Assembly: GCA_024398875.1 (NCBI GenBank)
Contig: JAKSIJ010000009.1
Location: 35,835-99,834 of the forward strand
From: Fibrobacter sp.
Lineage (GTDB): Bacteria > Fibrobacterota > Fibrobacteria > Fibrobacterales > Fibrobacteraceae
DNA length: 64,000 bases
Reading direction: 5' to 3'
Positions 17,826 to 28,419 of the stretch are shown piece after piece; the stretch's first letter is position 1, and each line of letters begins with the position of its first letter. The notes under the pieces were generated by a model that did not search any database, was not told where the DNA came from, and worked only from the letters and a program-made list of their open reading frames with translations. A program made the translations under genes and the position numbers.

Positions 17826-18032
17826 AATGTTCCTTTTTGTTGATTAAAATCCAAAGGAAAAGTAGAAAAATTTGAATGAAATACACCTCCAAATGGCCGT
17901 GTTCCTCTTTCATAGATGCAGAAAAACGAAATATTCATTTTTTTTGGCAAAAATTCCCCTTGATAAACGTTATATAGAGTAGGTCAAAGCATTTGGCCTC
18001 GGATATCGCAACGTTTGCGAAAAAAAACTTGA

Positions 18033-18052
18033 AGGATATAAAATTATATCCT
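18033..18052. promoter_or_regulatory. Near-perfect palindrome, candidate operator
   Basis: AGGATATAA and TTATATCCT (18033-18041, 18044-18052) are 9-bp arms around a 2-base centre, 20 bases before the DUF4160 start. The second gene of that pair carries an HTH-like part, so autoregulation is a natural guess. A strong ribosome site (CGGAGGA, 18061-18067) follows. Confidence 0.5.
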
Positions 18053-18071
18053 ATATTATTCGGAGGAATAA

Positions 18072-18317
18072 ATGCCTACAATTCTGTCTGTATTTGGGCT
18101 TCGTTTTTTCTTTTATTCTGCAGAACACGAACCCGTGCACGTACATGTGCAAAATGGTGACGGCGATGCAAAATTTGAAATAAAGAATGGAGAAGTTAAA
18201 CTTGTTGAATATGAAGGATTAAAACCTAAAGATTTAAAATTGGCAGAATCTCTGGTAGAAGAAAACAAGGAAATTTTTGAAAAAGAATGGGTGAAATACT
18301 TTGGAAAGTCAAAATGA
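18072..18317 (+). CDS. DUF4160 domain protein
   Basis: The 81-residue protein opens MPTILSVFGLRFFFYSAEH followed by EPVHVHV, the DUF4160 signature with its paired His residues. Such proteins are regularly encoded next to DUF2442 proteins and are thought to form toxin-antitoxin-like pairs. That is exactly the arrangement here, with an ATGA overlap to the next gene. Which member is the toxin is not established. Confidence 0.85.
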   Translation: MPTILSVFGLRFFFYSAEHEPVHVHVQNGDGDAKFEIKNGEVKLVEYEGLKPKDLKLAESLVEENKEIFEKEWVKYFGKSK

Positions 18318-18748
18318 ATCGAAAAGACATTATAAAAGCAACAAATCGTAGAGACGGTATTCTTTTAAAATGCCGAGATGGCCGCACTGCAAAACTGCGC
18401 TTTGTCGATTTTGAGCGACTGCGCTTTGCATCAAAAGAAGAACGGCGCAATTATGTAATGAGCCAACGGGGGTTCCGGTGGGAAGGCCTTGACGAGGATA
18501 TTTCCTATGATTCCGTTTTCAATCCAAAGGATTTTCCTTTAAAGATGAAATCCTGTGCAGAATATCTCAACATGTCTGCCGTTGCTCGCCGACTAAAAAT
18601 ACAGCAGTCCCTATTGGCGGCCTACATGTCTGGGAAAAAGACCCCTTCAGAAGCCAGGCGGAAGGAAATCTGCTCCACCATATTGGACATTGCAGAATAC
18701 CTAAGAAAAAATTTTAGGGATGCGCCAAAAAAATTTACTGAGTTGTAA
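18314..18748 (+). CDS. DUF2442 protein with C-terminal helix-turn-helix
   Basis: I chose ATG 18314, which overlaps the DUF4160 stop (ATGA); an in-frame ATG at 18287 lies well inside that gene. Residues 1-80 fit DUF2442 (LLKCRDGRTAKLRFVDFERL, GFRWEGLDEDISYDSVF). Residues 90-125 (SAVARRLKIQQSLLAAYMSG) look like an HTH, so this member probably binds DNA and represses the pair through the palindrome at 18033. Together they resemble a type II toxin-antitoxin module; the assignment is by domain neighbourhood only. Confidence 0.8.
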   Translation: MNRKDIIKATNRRDGILLKCRDGRTAKLRFVDFERLRFASKEERRNYVMSQRGFRWEGLDEDISYDSVFNPKDFPLKMKSCAEYLNMSAVARRLKIQQSLLAAYMSGKKTPSEARRKEICSTILDIAEYLRKNFRDAPKKFTEL

Positions 18749-18753
18749 ATTCA

Positions 18754-20355
18754 CTACTGCTTCAGCAGCAGCTTTTTATTGGGCTGTATTCCGTCGTTAT
18801 CGAATCGCACTGTGGGATTCTTCCCTGCCTTGAAGGCTTCTTCGCTTTCGTAGAGGGAAAGCGCCACAGAAACGCCGGGCAATTCCGCTACATTGGTCTG
18901 CTTCGCCGGCACGGAAGTGGCAAAGGAAAATTCCTTTACGTCGCCGTCTTTGAAGGTCGCCTTAGGAATCTTGATGGTTTCGCCAAGCTGCGCAAGTGCA
19001 GTCCCTGTGCTATCCACGATTTCCGCCACCATGTACACGTCAAAGAAGCAAGGGGCCACACCCGTGTTCTTTACGGTTATATTTAATTTGTTTGTAATCG
19101 CAGTGCCTTGTGAAATCGTCAGAAGTTCTGCATCCGTAATTTTGAAATTGTAGCCGATGACGTGCGTCATGGAATCGGCAAGTGCCTTGTTATCCTTGTA
19201 GAACTGGTAAGCGCATTCCTCGTCCTGATCCAACACATAGTAAGTCAAATGCGCGGTCTTGATGGCGTCCACCCAGCGGTCGGGCGTCCACTTCAAATAA
19301 TCGCCGGGAATAACATCGGTGTACGTCAGCATGATGCTGTATTGCCCCATGTTTTCTGCAATCGTCGGAAGCCCCGCCTTGTAGGCCCGCACCAATGAAT
19401 CGGCGGTGCCAGGAATTCCGATCATGCCGTCGTCACGCTTGGTGACGCCAAGGCTCAACGCGTAAGTGTAAATTTCACCATAGCCATCGGAAGGAATCAC
19501 CAGTTGCGTTTTTTTGAACTCGGAGGCATAGTGTTTGACAATGTCCTTCTGGATTTCAAGCGATGGCATTTGACTCCCCTCCAAGTTGGAAACATGCCAT
19601 TCACCCCACTCGCCAAAAGTGCGGATGTCGATATATTCTATGCGGGGGTCGCCATCGTATTTTGCAGCCAGAGCCGTAGCAAATTCCTTGGCGTACTTTA
19701 AATAAACAGCATCGTCCCAAACAGGAACCTGGGCCTGAGTCCCGCTTTCCAACAAGCTATTTCCCTTCACGGTAGCTTTTTTGTTTTTAGCACCCTTTTC
19801 ATATACGAATTTTGGCGTCCAGTCGTAGTTTTCGGTAGGAGTATCGTTTGCCCTAATGAAGGATGTTGAGTATGGGAAAACACGCAGGGCGTATCCCATG
19901 TTATGCTCGGCAAGAGCCGCCAAGAGCTCATCCAGTTCGGTCCAGTCATAAACGCCTTCGCCCTTGTGCAGGTCGCTCCACTTTCGATAACCGGAGCCAT
20001 AGGTGACCAAGTCCCAGGCACGGTTGTTCCAGGCGCCATAGGGGCCATACTCAACGGCAGGGTCAAAAATCCAGGGAGCATCGGTGACTACGGTGAAGCC
20101 CTTGTGTGGGTTGGCGAGAGGACCCTCAAAACCTTTGAGGGTATAGGAAATCTTTGCGGTGGTGTCGGCAGGGAGTTCCGTTTCGGAGGAGGAGGAACTT
20201 TCTGGAAATTCTTCTAACGATGAACTGGAAAAATCTTCCTCGACGATGGCGCTGCTTTCGCCTTCCATGGGGTCTGCGCTACTGCTATCATCACCACAAG
20301 CGCTAAGCCCTAAAGCAATAGCGGAAAACACAAAAAAACGCATAAAATGCTTCAT
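18754..20355 (-). CDS. Lipoprotein with DUF4874/DUF4832-type glycosidase-like domain
   Basis: The lipobox LSAC (Cys20) is followed by DDSSSADPMEG and a long Ser/Glu linker to about residue 70, a layout common in Fibrobacter. The next 290 residues read like a TIM barrel of the DUF4874 kind (NPHKGF, YDWTELDELLAALAEHNMGYALRVFP, YIDIRTFGEWGEWH). The C-terminal 150 residues look like the DUF4832 beta domain. Acidic residues in FGEWGEW could be catalytic. Likely a surface-exposed carbohydrate-active or carbohydrate-binding protein; substrate unknown. GGAG precedes the start. The stop lies 5 bases from the convergent DUF2442 gene. Confidence 0.7.
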   Translation of the reverse strand: MKHFMRFFVFSAIALGLSACGDDSSSADPMEGESSAIVEEDFSSSSLEEFPESSSSSETELPADTTAKISYTLKGFEGPLANPHKGFTVVTDAPWIFDPAVEYGPYGAWNNRAWDLVTYGSGYRKWSDLHKGEGVYDWTELDELLAALAEHNMGYALRVFPYSTSFIRANDTPTENYDWTPKFVYEKGAKNKKATVKGNSLLESGTQAQVPVWDDAVYLKYAKEFATALAAKYDGDPRIEYIDIRTFGEWGEWHVSNLEGSQMPSLEIQKDIVKHYASEFKKTQLVIPSDGYGEIYTYALSLGVTKRDDGMIGIPGTADSLVRAYKAGLPTIAENMGQYSIMLTYTDVIPGDYLKWTPDRWVDAIKTAHLTYYVLDQDEECAYQFYKDNKALADSMTHVIGYNFKITDAELLTISQGTAITNKLNITVKNTGVAPCFFDVYMVAEIVDSTGTALAQLGETIKIPKATFKDGDVKEFSFATSVPAKQTNVAELPGVSVALSLYESEEAFKAGKNPTVRFDNDGIQPNKKLLLKQ

Positions 20356-20413
20356 TTTACTTCTCCAGCCACGCTATTAAAAGGCTCAAAAAGGCTACTC
20401 GCCTCACTTGGAA

Positions 20414-20767
20414 TTACTTTCCGCTCTTGGCTGCGGCAAGCTCCTCTTCCAGCTTCTTGTTGCAGTTGTTCTGAGCGTCGCAGATGTTCTTCAGATTGTC
20501 GATTTCGGCAGTCTGCTTGGTAACCTGGTCCTTCAGTTCTTCGCACTTGGCGGCAAAGGTCTGCTCGGATTCAATGCGGCTGTTCAACTGGGAGCGGAGG
20601 GAATCCACAGAATTGCGGAGGGTCTCCACAGCGCCCTCGGCTTCCTTCAAAGCCGGATTTTCTGCACCATCGGCACACGGGCAGCCATTCTTGAAAAGCT
20701 TCTTGGACGCCACCACAGCAGCGGCTGCACCAAAAGCCAAACCTGCAATAAAACTACTTGCCTTCAT
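20414..20767 (-). CDS. Membrane-anchored coiled-coil protein
   Basis: The N-terminus (ASSFIAGLAFGAAAAVVAS) is a short glycine/alanine-rich anchor, followed by KKLFKNGCPCADG and then about 80 residues of heptad-like coiled coil (ESEQTFAAKCEELKDQVTKQ). Six Cys residues are scattered along it. AGGAG lies before the start. No family recognised; it resembles the small envelope coiled-coil proteins of YtxH type. Confidence 0.65.
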   Translation of the reverse strand: MKASSFIAGLAFGAAAAVVASKKLFKNGCPCADGAENPALKEAEGAVETLRNSVDSLRSQLNSRIESEQTFAAKCEELKDQVTKQTAEIDNLKNICDAQNNCNKKLEEELAAAKSGK

Positions 20768-20911
20768 AATAAAAACTCCTGTTTATCTATTCCTAATATC
20801 GCAAAACATACCCGAATTGTCAAGAACGATTGTCAAAAATTGGGGAAAAATGAACAAATAACAGTTGAAACAAGTGCGTTTTTATCATTGAGGGTATACA
20901 AGGAGTACACT

Positions 20912-21607
20912 ATGTCTGAAAAACATAACAAAACACATCTTCCTCTCAATTTGGCGACAACCCAAAATTTGGAGGAAAACAAAACCCCAGCTTTAACCCA
21001 AATCTTAAATCTGTATTATAAGGCAAAAGATATTGGGAAATCCCTCATAGAGCATAACCAAATAACATGCATGGGGGCGCTTGCCCTACAGCGACCCGAA
21101 ATCATGTTAGATGTAGGCATTCCAGGCAAACTTTCGCCAAATTACAGTTCCTCCAATAGGGCAACAGCATTTGCATCTATTGCAAATCTTGCAGAACATA
21201 GTTCCGACGACCGAGGTTCCTTGAAAGGAGCTATTAGACATATATTCTGGCAATCTGACATATCCGACAAGTTTTCTCAACATCTTGCACAAAAAATCGG
21301 AAACTGCCATGAAAGAAACTACCCGCTCAATCTGGCACGTAAAAGTTATACGACTTTAGATGAGGCAGACATGGTCACAGATCAGTCAAACAACATCATT
21401 GGGCGAGAACTAACAAAAATGTACCCTAATATGACCTCTAGGGAAAGAATGCAAAAAATTCTTGATATCGCCCGCAATGATGGATTGTACCGAATTATTA
21501 AAAACCCGTCTGGAGAATACGAAGTCATCAGAGCAAAAATAAATTTTGATGCTTATAAGAAAATGAAGGAAGAATTAGATAGTTTGGACGATAATGGCTT
21601 GAAATAA
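20912..21607 (+). CDS. DUF6973-like domain protein
   Basis: I chose ATG 20912 (ribosome site AAGGAG 20900-20905). The frame is open much further upstream, but there it is only the antisense of the coiled-coil gene. The central part GAIRHIFWQSDISDKF, GNCHERN and ADMVTDQSNNIIGREL follows the pattern DAxRHxxW...HE...MDxxNNxxGR of the DUF6973 domain, found in some secreted or polymorphic-toxin proteins. There is no signal peptide. AT-rich composition suggests transfer. The membrane protein 16 bases downstream could be its immunity or partner; that is a guess. Confidence 0.55.
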   Translation: MSEKHNKTHLPLNLATTQNLEENKTPALTQILNLYYKAKDIGKSLIEHNQITCMGALALQRPEIMLDVGIPGKLSPNYSSSNRATAFASIANLAEHSSDDRGSLKGAIRHIFWQSDISDKFSQHLAQKIGNCHERNYPLNLARKSYTTLDEADMVTDQSNNIIGRELTKMYPNMTSRERMQKILDIARNDGLYRIIKNPSGEYEVIRAKINFDAYKKMKEELDSLDDNGLK

Positions 21608-21623
21608 ATTATATTCTTTCTCA

Positions 21624-22019
21624 ATGCATTCAAAAAAAGAAACCTCATTGATAACTCTACTTTCCATTGGAGCAGTTTTTGTCCCTGCCGGCATATATTT
21701 CTGGTCTTTGGACACATACTATCTGATAATTTGGTACATCCTTTGGGTGCTCGCTCTCAATGGGTGGATTCTATTTGAAGGATTGCAGAAGAAAATGAAT
21801 CTAGCGAAACTTTTTCGCAAAATGGAGTTCCCGCTAATTTGCTGGTTTGTTCTCTGTGTTATAAGAATAATTCTCCAAACTTGTTTTTGGGTCCCTGCAG
21901 AAAGTTCTCTTGAAGAAAGTGGCGACATTTTTGCATTCTCTGTACTAGATTCCATTGCCTTGACCATCTATTTTTTCCCTATCGCCTTATTATGGTGTAA
22001 CCACATAAGCAAGAAATAA
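21624..22019 (+). CDS. Small integral membrane protein
   Basis: The 131-residue protein has four probable membrane helices (near residues 10-27, 33-51, 70-88 and 104-124) and ends in the basic HISKK. TATATT at 21610-21615 ends eight bases before the ATG and there is no ribosome site, which would fit a leaderless start, although it may also be cotranscribed with the gene before it. No family recognised. It ends 17 bases before the antiporter. Confidence 0.6.
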   Translation: MHSKKETSLITLLSIGAVFVPAGIYFWSLDTYYLIIWYILWVLALNGWILFEGLQKKMNLAKLFRKMEFPLICWFVLCVIRIILQTCFWVPAESSLEESGDIFAFSVLDSIALTIYFFPIALLWCNHISKK

Positions 22020-22036
22020 TTCCTACCTTTTACCCT

Positions 22037-23365
22037 ATGCAGAACGAAAACGAAATTCAGGGCCGCCCGGCCGCCCTTCTCCCCATCGCCATCTTCCTAG
22101 TTCTCTACCTGGGTCTTGGCATCACCTTTGAATACGTGCTCCACATTCCCATGGGATTCTACAACATTCCCATTGTGGCGGCCTTCATGGTGGGCATCCT
22201 TGTCGCCTGCCTCCAAAACCGCAAACTGGATTTCAACGGGAAGCTGGATGTGATGGCAAAATCCATTGGCGACCGGAACATCCTCATCATGATTCTCATC
22301 TTCATTTGTGCGGGCATGTTCGCCGGGATTCTCGGCCGTAGCAGCGCTTCTTCCGCCGCCTACTTCCTCTTGGATTTCATTCCGGCCCAGTTCGCCGTCG
22401 TTGTGCTGTTCATCGTCGCGGCTTTCGTCTCCACCGCCATGGGCACTTCCGTCGGCACCATCGCCGTGGTGGCCCCCATCGCCATCGAGGTCGCAAACGC
22501 CACAGGCTTTGGCGTTCCCTTCTGCGTTGCTTCCGTGATTGGCGGTGCCATGTTCGGCGACAACCTGAGCTTTATTTCTGACACCACCATCGCGGCCTGC
22601 TCCACGCAGGGCTGCGAAATGAAGGACAAGTTCCGCACCAACTTCATGATTGCACTCCCCGCCGCAATCCTTGCCACAGGCATCATCGCCGCGGTTTCCA
22701 TGAGCACCGATGCAAAAGTAGTCACGGAAGGGACTTACAATTTGACCCAGCTCATCCCCTACGTTGTGGTGCTCGCCCTCGCCATTATCGGCATGAACGT
22801 GTTCCTGGTACTGCTGGTGGGCATCATTCTTGCCTCCATCATCATGGTATCCACAGGTGCTGTAGATTTTGTGGGTTTGATTGGAAGTACGGGTGCAGGA
22901 ATTTCCGGCATGTACGAAACCATCATGGTGACACTCCTCGTAAGCGCCATGTGCGGGCTCATCCGAGTCTATGGCGGTTTCACAGCACTCCTCAACTTCA
23001 TCCACAAGATTTTCAAGGGCCATAGGGGCGGGCAGTTGGGCGTCGGCCTTTTGGTAACGGCCATGGACATCGCCACGGCAAACAATACCGTCGCCATCGT
23101 GATGGCGGCTCCTATCGCAAAGCAGATGAGCGAGGAATACGGCATCTCTTCAAAGAAGACCGCCTCCATTCTGGATACCTTCAGCTGCGTCATCCAGGGA
23201 ATCATTCCCTACGGCGCCCAGATGCTGGTAGCGCTTTCCGCCATCGCAGCAGCCAAGCTCGACGCAAACTACAGCGCTTTCGACATCATTCCATTGATGT
23301 TCTACCCCTTCCTCTTGCTGGCAAGTTCCATCGTCGCCATCGCAGTGAAGGGAAAGAAGGCTTAA
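22037..23365 (+). CDS. Na+/H+ antiporter NhaC-family membrane protein
   Basis: About eleven hydrophobic helices, with the family segments FVSTAMGTSVGTIAVVAPIA and GGAMFGDNLSFISDTTIAA, the NhaC-type double motif with conserved Asp residues inside the membrane. Toward the end come ATANNTVAIVMAAPIA and SILDTFSCVIQGIIPYGAQ. Members exchange Na+ for protons, malate or amino acids; substrate cannot be told. The gene is GC-rich, unlike its two AT-rich upstream neighbours, so it belongs to the core chromosome. A hairpin follows its stop. Confidence 0.9.
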   Translation: MQNENEIQGRPAALLPIAIFLVLYLGLGITFEYVLHIPMGFYNIPIVAAFMVGILVACLQNRKLDFNGKLDVMAKSIGDRNILIMILIFICAGMFAGILGRSSASSAAYFLLDFIPAQFAVVVLFIVAAFVSTAMGTSVGTIAVVAPIAIEVANATGFGVPFCVASVIGGAMFGDNLSFISDTTIAACSTQGCEMKDKFRTNFMIALPAAILATGIIAAVSMSTDAKVVTEGTYNLTQLIPYVVVLALAIIGMNVFLVLLVGIILASIIMVSTGAVDFVGLIGSTGAGISGMYETIMVTLLVSAMCGLIRVYGGFTALLNFIHKIFKGHRGGQLGVGLLVTAMDIATANNTVAIVMAAPIAKQMSEEYGISSKKTASILDTFSCVIQGIIPYGAQMLVALSAIAAAKLDANYSAFDIIPLMFYPFLLLASSIVAIAVKGKKA

Positions 23366-23404
23366 TCACCACACAGAAACATCGCGCTTTAAAACGCACA
23401 ACGC

Positions 23405-23444
23405 AAAAACCGCGCGGCATTCGAAGTCGCGCGATTTCGTTTTC
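23405..23444 (+). terminator. Hairpin terminator after the antiporter
   Basis: CGCGC and GCGCG arms at about 23411-23433 are followed by ATTTCGTTTTCT and preceded by AAAAA, so the element may work from both sides between the convergent genes. Confidence 0.6.
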
Positions 23445-23455
23445 TGCCGATTTTT

Positions 23456-23857
23456 TTACTTCACGAAAGCGGCGATAGCCTTGCAGGCTTCGGCGCCTTC
23501 TATAAAGCGGATTTCACTTACTGGCTTGTACACAAAATTGGAGTATTGTGCCAGTTGCAGAGCCACAAAACTGCGGTCCTTGGAATAGCAGAGCGACAGA
23601 CGGAAATTGCCATTATCGCAAGTGCAGGGGCAACCCTCTTTCGCCACCATCTTTTCCATTTCGCAGATTGGAGCTCCCACCAACAATTTCACCTTCTGCC
23701 CCACCGCCGGGTCGTAATCCAGGCAAAGCCCCACCATGGGGGAATTTGTGGGTGTGTAGGTGACGTTTGTCTTCAGCCCAAAAAAGGCTTTTTCCACTTT
23801 GATGCATTCTTTTTCGAAGAGGGCGCTCGCCATCTCCATTTTGCAAATGTTTTCCAT
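23456..23857 (-). CDS. Uncharacterised Cys-containing 133-residue protein
   Basis: No signal peptide is present. CPCTC near residue 77 and further Cys residues (ICKM, KECIK, GLCLDYD, LSLCYS, EACKA) could bind metal, but the spacing does not match a family I know. The fold looks alpha/beta with GLKTNVTYTPTNSPMVGLCLD in the middle. Codon use is like its core neighbours. Function unknown. Confidence 0.6.
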   Translation of the reverse strand: MENICKMEMASALFEKECIKVEKAFFGLKTNVTYTPTNSPMVGLCLDYDPAVGQKVKLLVGAPICEMEKMVAKEGCPCTCDNGNFRLSLCYSKDRSFVALQLAQYSNFVYKPVSEIRFIEGAEACKAIAAFVK

Positions 23858-24020
23858 ATTCTTTCTCTTTGACCGCGCTAAAACGATGCGATTTTTCGCA
23901 AAAAATAGTGCGGGTTTTTGTTAAAGGTTTGTGATTGCCGGGGCTCTACGAGGAGCTGGCTTTTGTGTATCGGGTCGCGAACTGCCTAGCCGCGAACCGA
24001 GCGATTTAGAGAAGGAATGT

Positions 24021-24455
24021 TTAACAGAGCATGCGCTCTAAGGTATAGACGTAGTAGTCTTTGGAGAGTGAAAACCGAGAAGCCTGCGGAAAACCGCTTT
24101 GCTCGACTGCGAAAGCGGCAATCTTATGCAAGCTGCGGAATCCTACATCGCTAGTGATACTGCCGCTACGCCCGTGATAGCCCTGAATGGAGCCCGGACG
24201 ATATGGCCGGAAGGATGCCTGCGGCTGTGGCCTGCGAGTGTTGAGGATTGCTGCCGGAGAATGACTGTAGGGGTCTGTGATGGACTCGCCCTGCGATGCG
24301 CCATCAAATTCCTGGGTCGCGGTGCATATACATGCCAACCCATCCCCATCAGATGCCACCGCATTACAGACAAATGAAGAATCCCAGAAACTTGCGAACA
24401 AGGCTAGTGCCAAGCCCACAAACATCAGGAATGCATTTCGTCTTTTCCGGGTCAT
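24021..24455 (-). CDS. Putative exported small protein
   Basis: From ATG 24455 the product begins MTRKRRNAFLMFVGLALALF, a basic start plus hydrophobic segment. The 120-residue remainder is polar (RRPQPQASFRPYRPGS) and ends SKDYYVYTLERMLC. The frame extends upstream to 24512, but that part is unlike a protein start, and both candidate starts have weak ribosome sites. No family recognised. A short hairpin-rich, GC-rich gap (23873-24020) lies downstream. Confidence 0.45.
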   Translation of the reverse strand: MTRKRRNAFLMFVGLALALFASFWDSSFVCNAVASDGDGLACICTATQEFDGASQGESITDPYSHSPAAILNTRRPQPQASFRPYRPGSIQGYHGRSGSITSDVGFRSLHKIAAFAVEQSGFPQASRFSLSKDYYVYTLERMLC

Positions 24456-24621
24456 ATCTTTTTCAAAAATAAAAAATTTCTGAAATTCCTCCGCCGTGGG
24501 GGAAATTTGCACGGGATTTGGGCCCGAACCGCGGGCAGGCCGCTCCGATTTTTGCTATTTTGGGCGTGTTAAATTTTTAATCAGTAGCTGCGGATTTCCA
24601 CAGCTGTTATAAAGGAATACT

Positions 24622-27651
<3,030 letters not shown>

Positions 27652-27783
27652 CCTCAGGCCGCGACGGACGGCACCCTGCGACAGCGCGGGCCCGATTCAC
27701 CATGCAATGCATTGGGCCCAAACGCACGGCAGGCAACACCCGCAGCAGCGCAGTCCTCACGGCAACGCGAACAGAACAACACT

Positions 27784-28416
27784 ATGAAAACAGCGAAGCG
27801 TTTCTTTTGCTTGGAAGGCATCGACGGCTCGGGTAAAACCACCCAGCTGGACATGCTTGCCGCAGCCCTGGAAGCGGACGGCTACACCGTAGTCAAGTTC
27901 CGCGAACCCGGTGGCGCAAAAATCTCCGAACGCATTCGCGAGCTTTTGCTGGACCCGAGCTTCAAGGGCATCATGAGCGACAAAGCAGAACTCCTGCTCT
28001 ACAACGCCGCCCGCGCCCAAGTCATCAAGGAAGTTATTCAACCCGCACTGGACGCGGGCAAAATCGTCATCGCCGACCGTTTCGCCTGGAGCACTTTCGC
28101 CTACCAAGGGTACGCCCGCGGTCTCGGGCCCGAGATGGTGCAGTGCCTCACCGAGATGACCTGCGGCGACTGCTTCCCGGAACTCACCGTCGTAATGGAC
28201 ATCAGCGTCGAACGCAGCCGCGCCCGCACCTCAAAACGGGGCGAAGCCCCCGACCGCCTGGAGCAGGAAAAAGCCGACTTCTTCGAACGCGTGCGCCAAG
28301 GCTACCTGGCCGCCGCCCGCGACTACCCCGACTGCGTCGCCGCCATCAACGCCGACCGTAGCGCCGAAGAAATCCAGAAGGAACTCCTCGCCCTCGTCAA
28401 GGCCCGTCTCGCCTAA
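27784..28416 (+). CDS. tmk: Thymidylate kinase
   Basis: Residues 12-19 GIDGSGKT form the P-loop; FREPGGAKISERIREL carries the DR(E)PGG-type dTMP site, IADRFAWSTFAYQGYARGL the DR(Y/F) motif, and SKRGEAPDRLE the lid. It phosphorylates dTMP to dTDP. I chose ATG 27784 because the family begins right before the P-loop strand; upstream in-frame codons fall in a GC-rich, non-coding-looking spacer. It is followed after 3 bases by the metallophosphatase. Confidence 0.95.
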   Translation: MKTAKRFFCLEGIDGSGKTTQLDMLAAALEADGYTVVKFREPGGAKISERIRELLLDPSFKGIMSDKAELLLYNAARAQVIKEVIQPALDAGKIVIADRFAWSTFAYQGYARGLGPEMVQCLTEMTCGDCFPELTVVMDISVERSRARTSKRGEAPDRLEQEKADFFERVRQGYLAAARDYPDCVAAINADRSAEEIQKELLALVKARLA

Positions 28417-28419
28417 CCC

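Noticed and set aside
16428..17843. 471-codon frame antisense to iorA
   Set aside because: His- and Asn-rich shadow translation without motifs or ribosome site; iorA is clear on the other strand.
20408..20911. N-terminal extension of the DUF6973-like gene
   Set aside because: Runs antisense through the coiled-coil gene; a good ribosome site supports the start at 20912.
22097..23023. 308-codon frame antisense to the NhaC-type antiporter
   Set aside because: Antisense of membrane-helix codons; no plausible fold.
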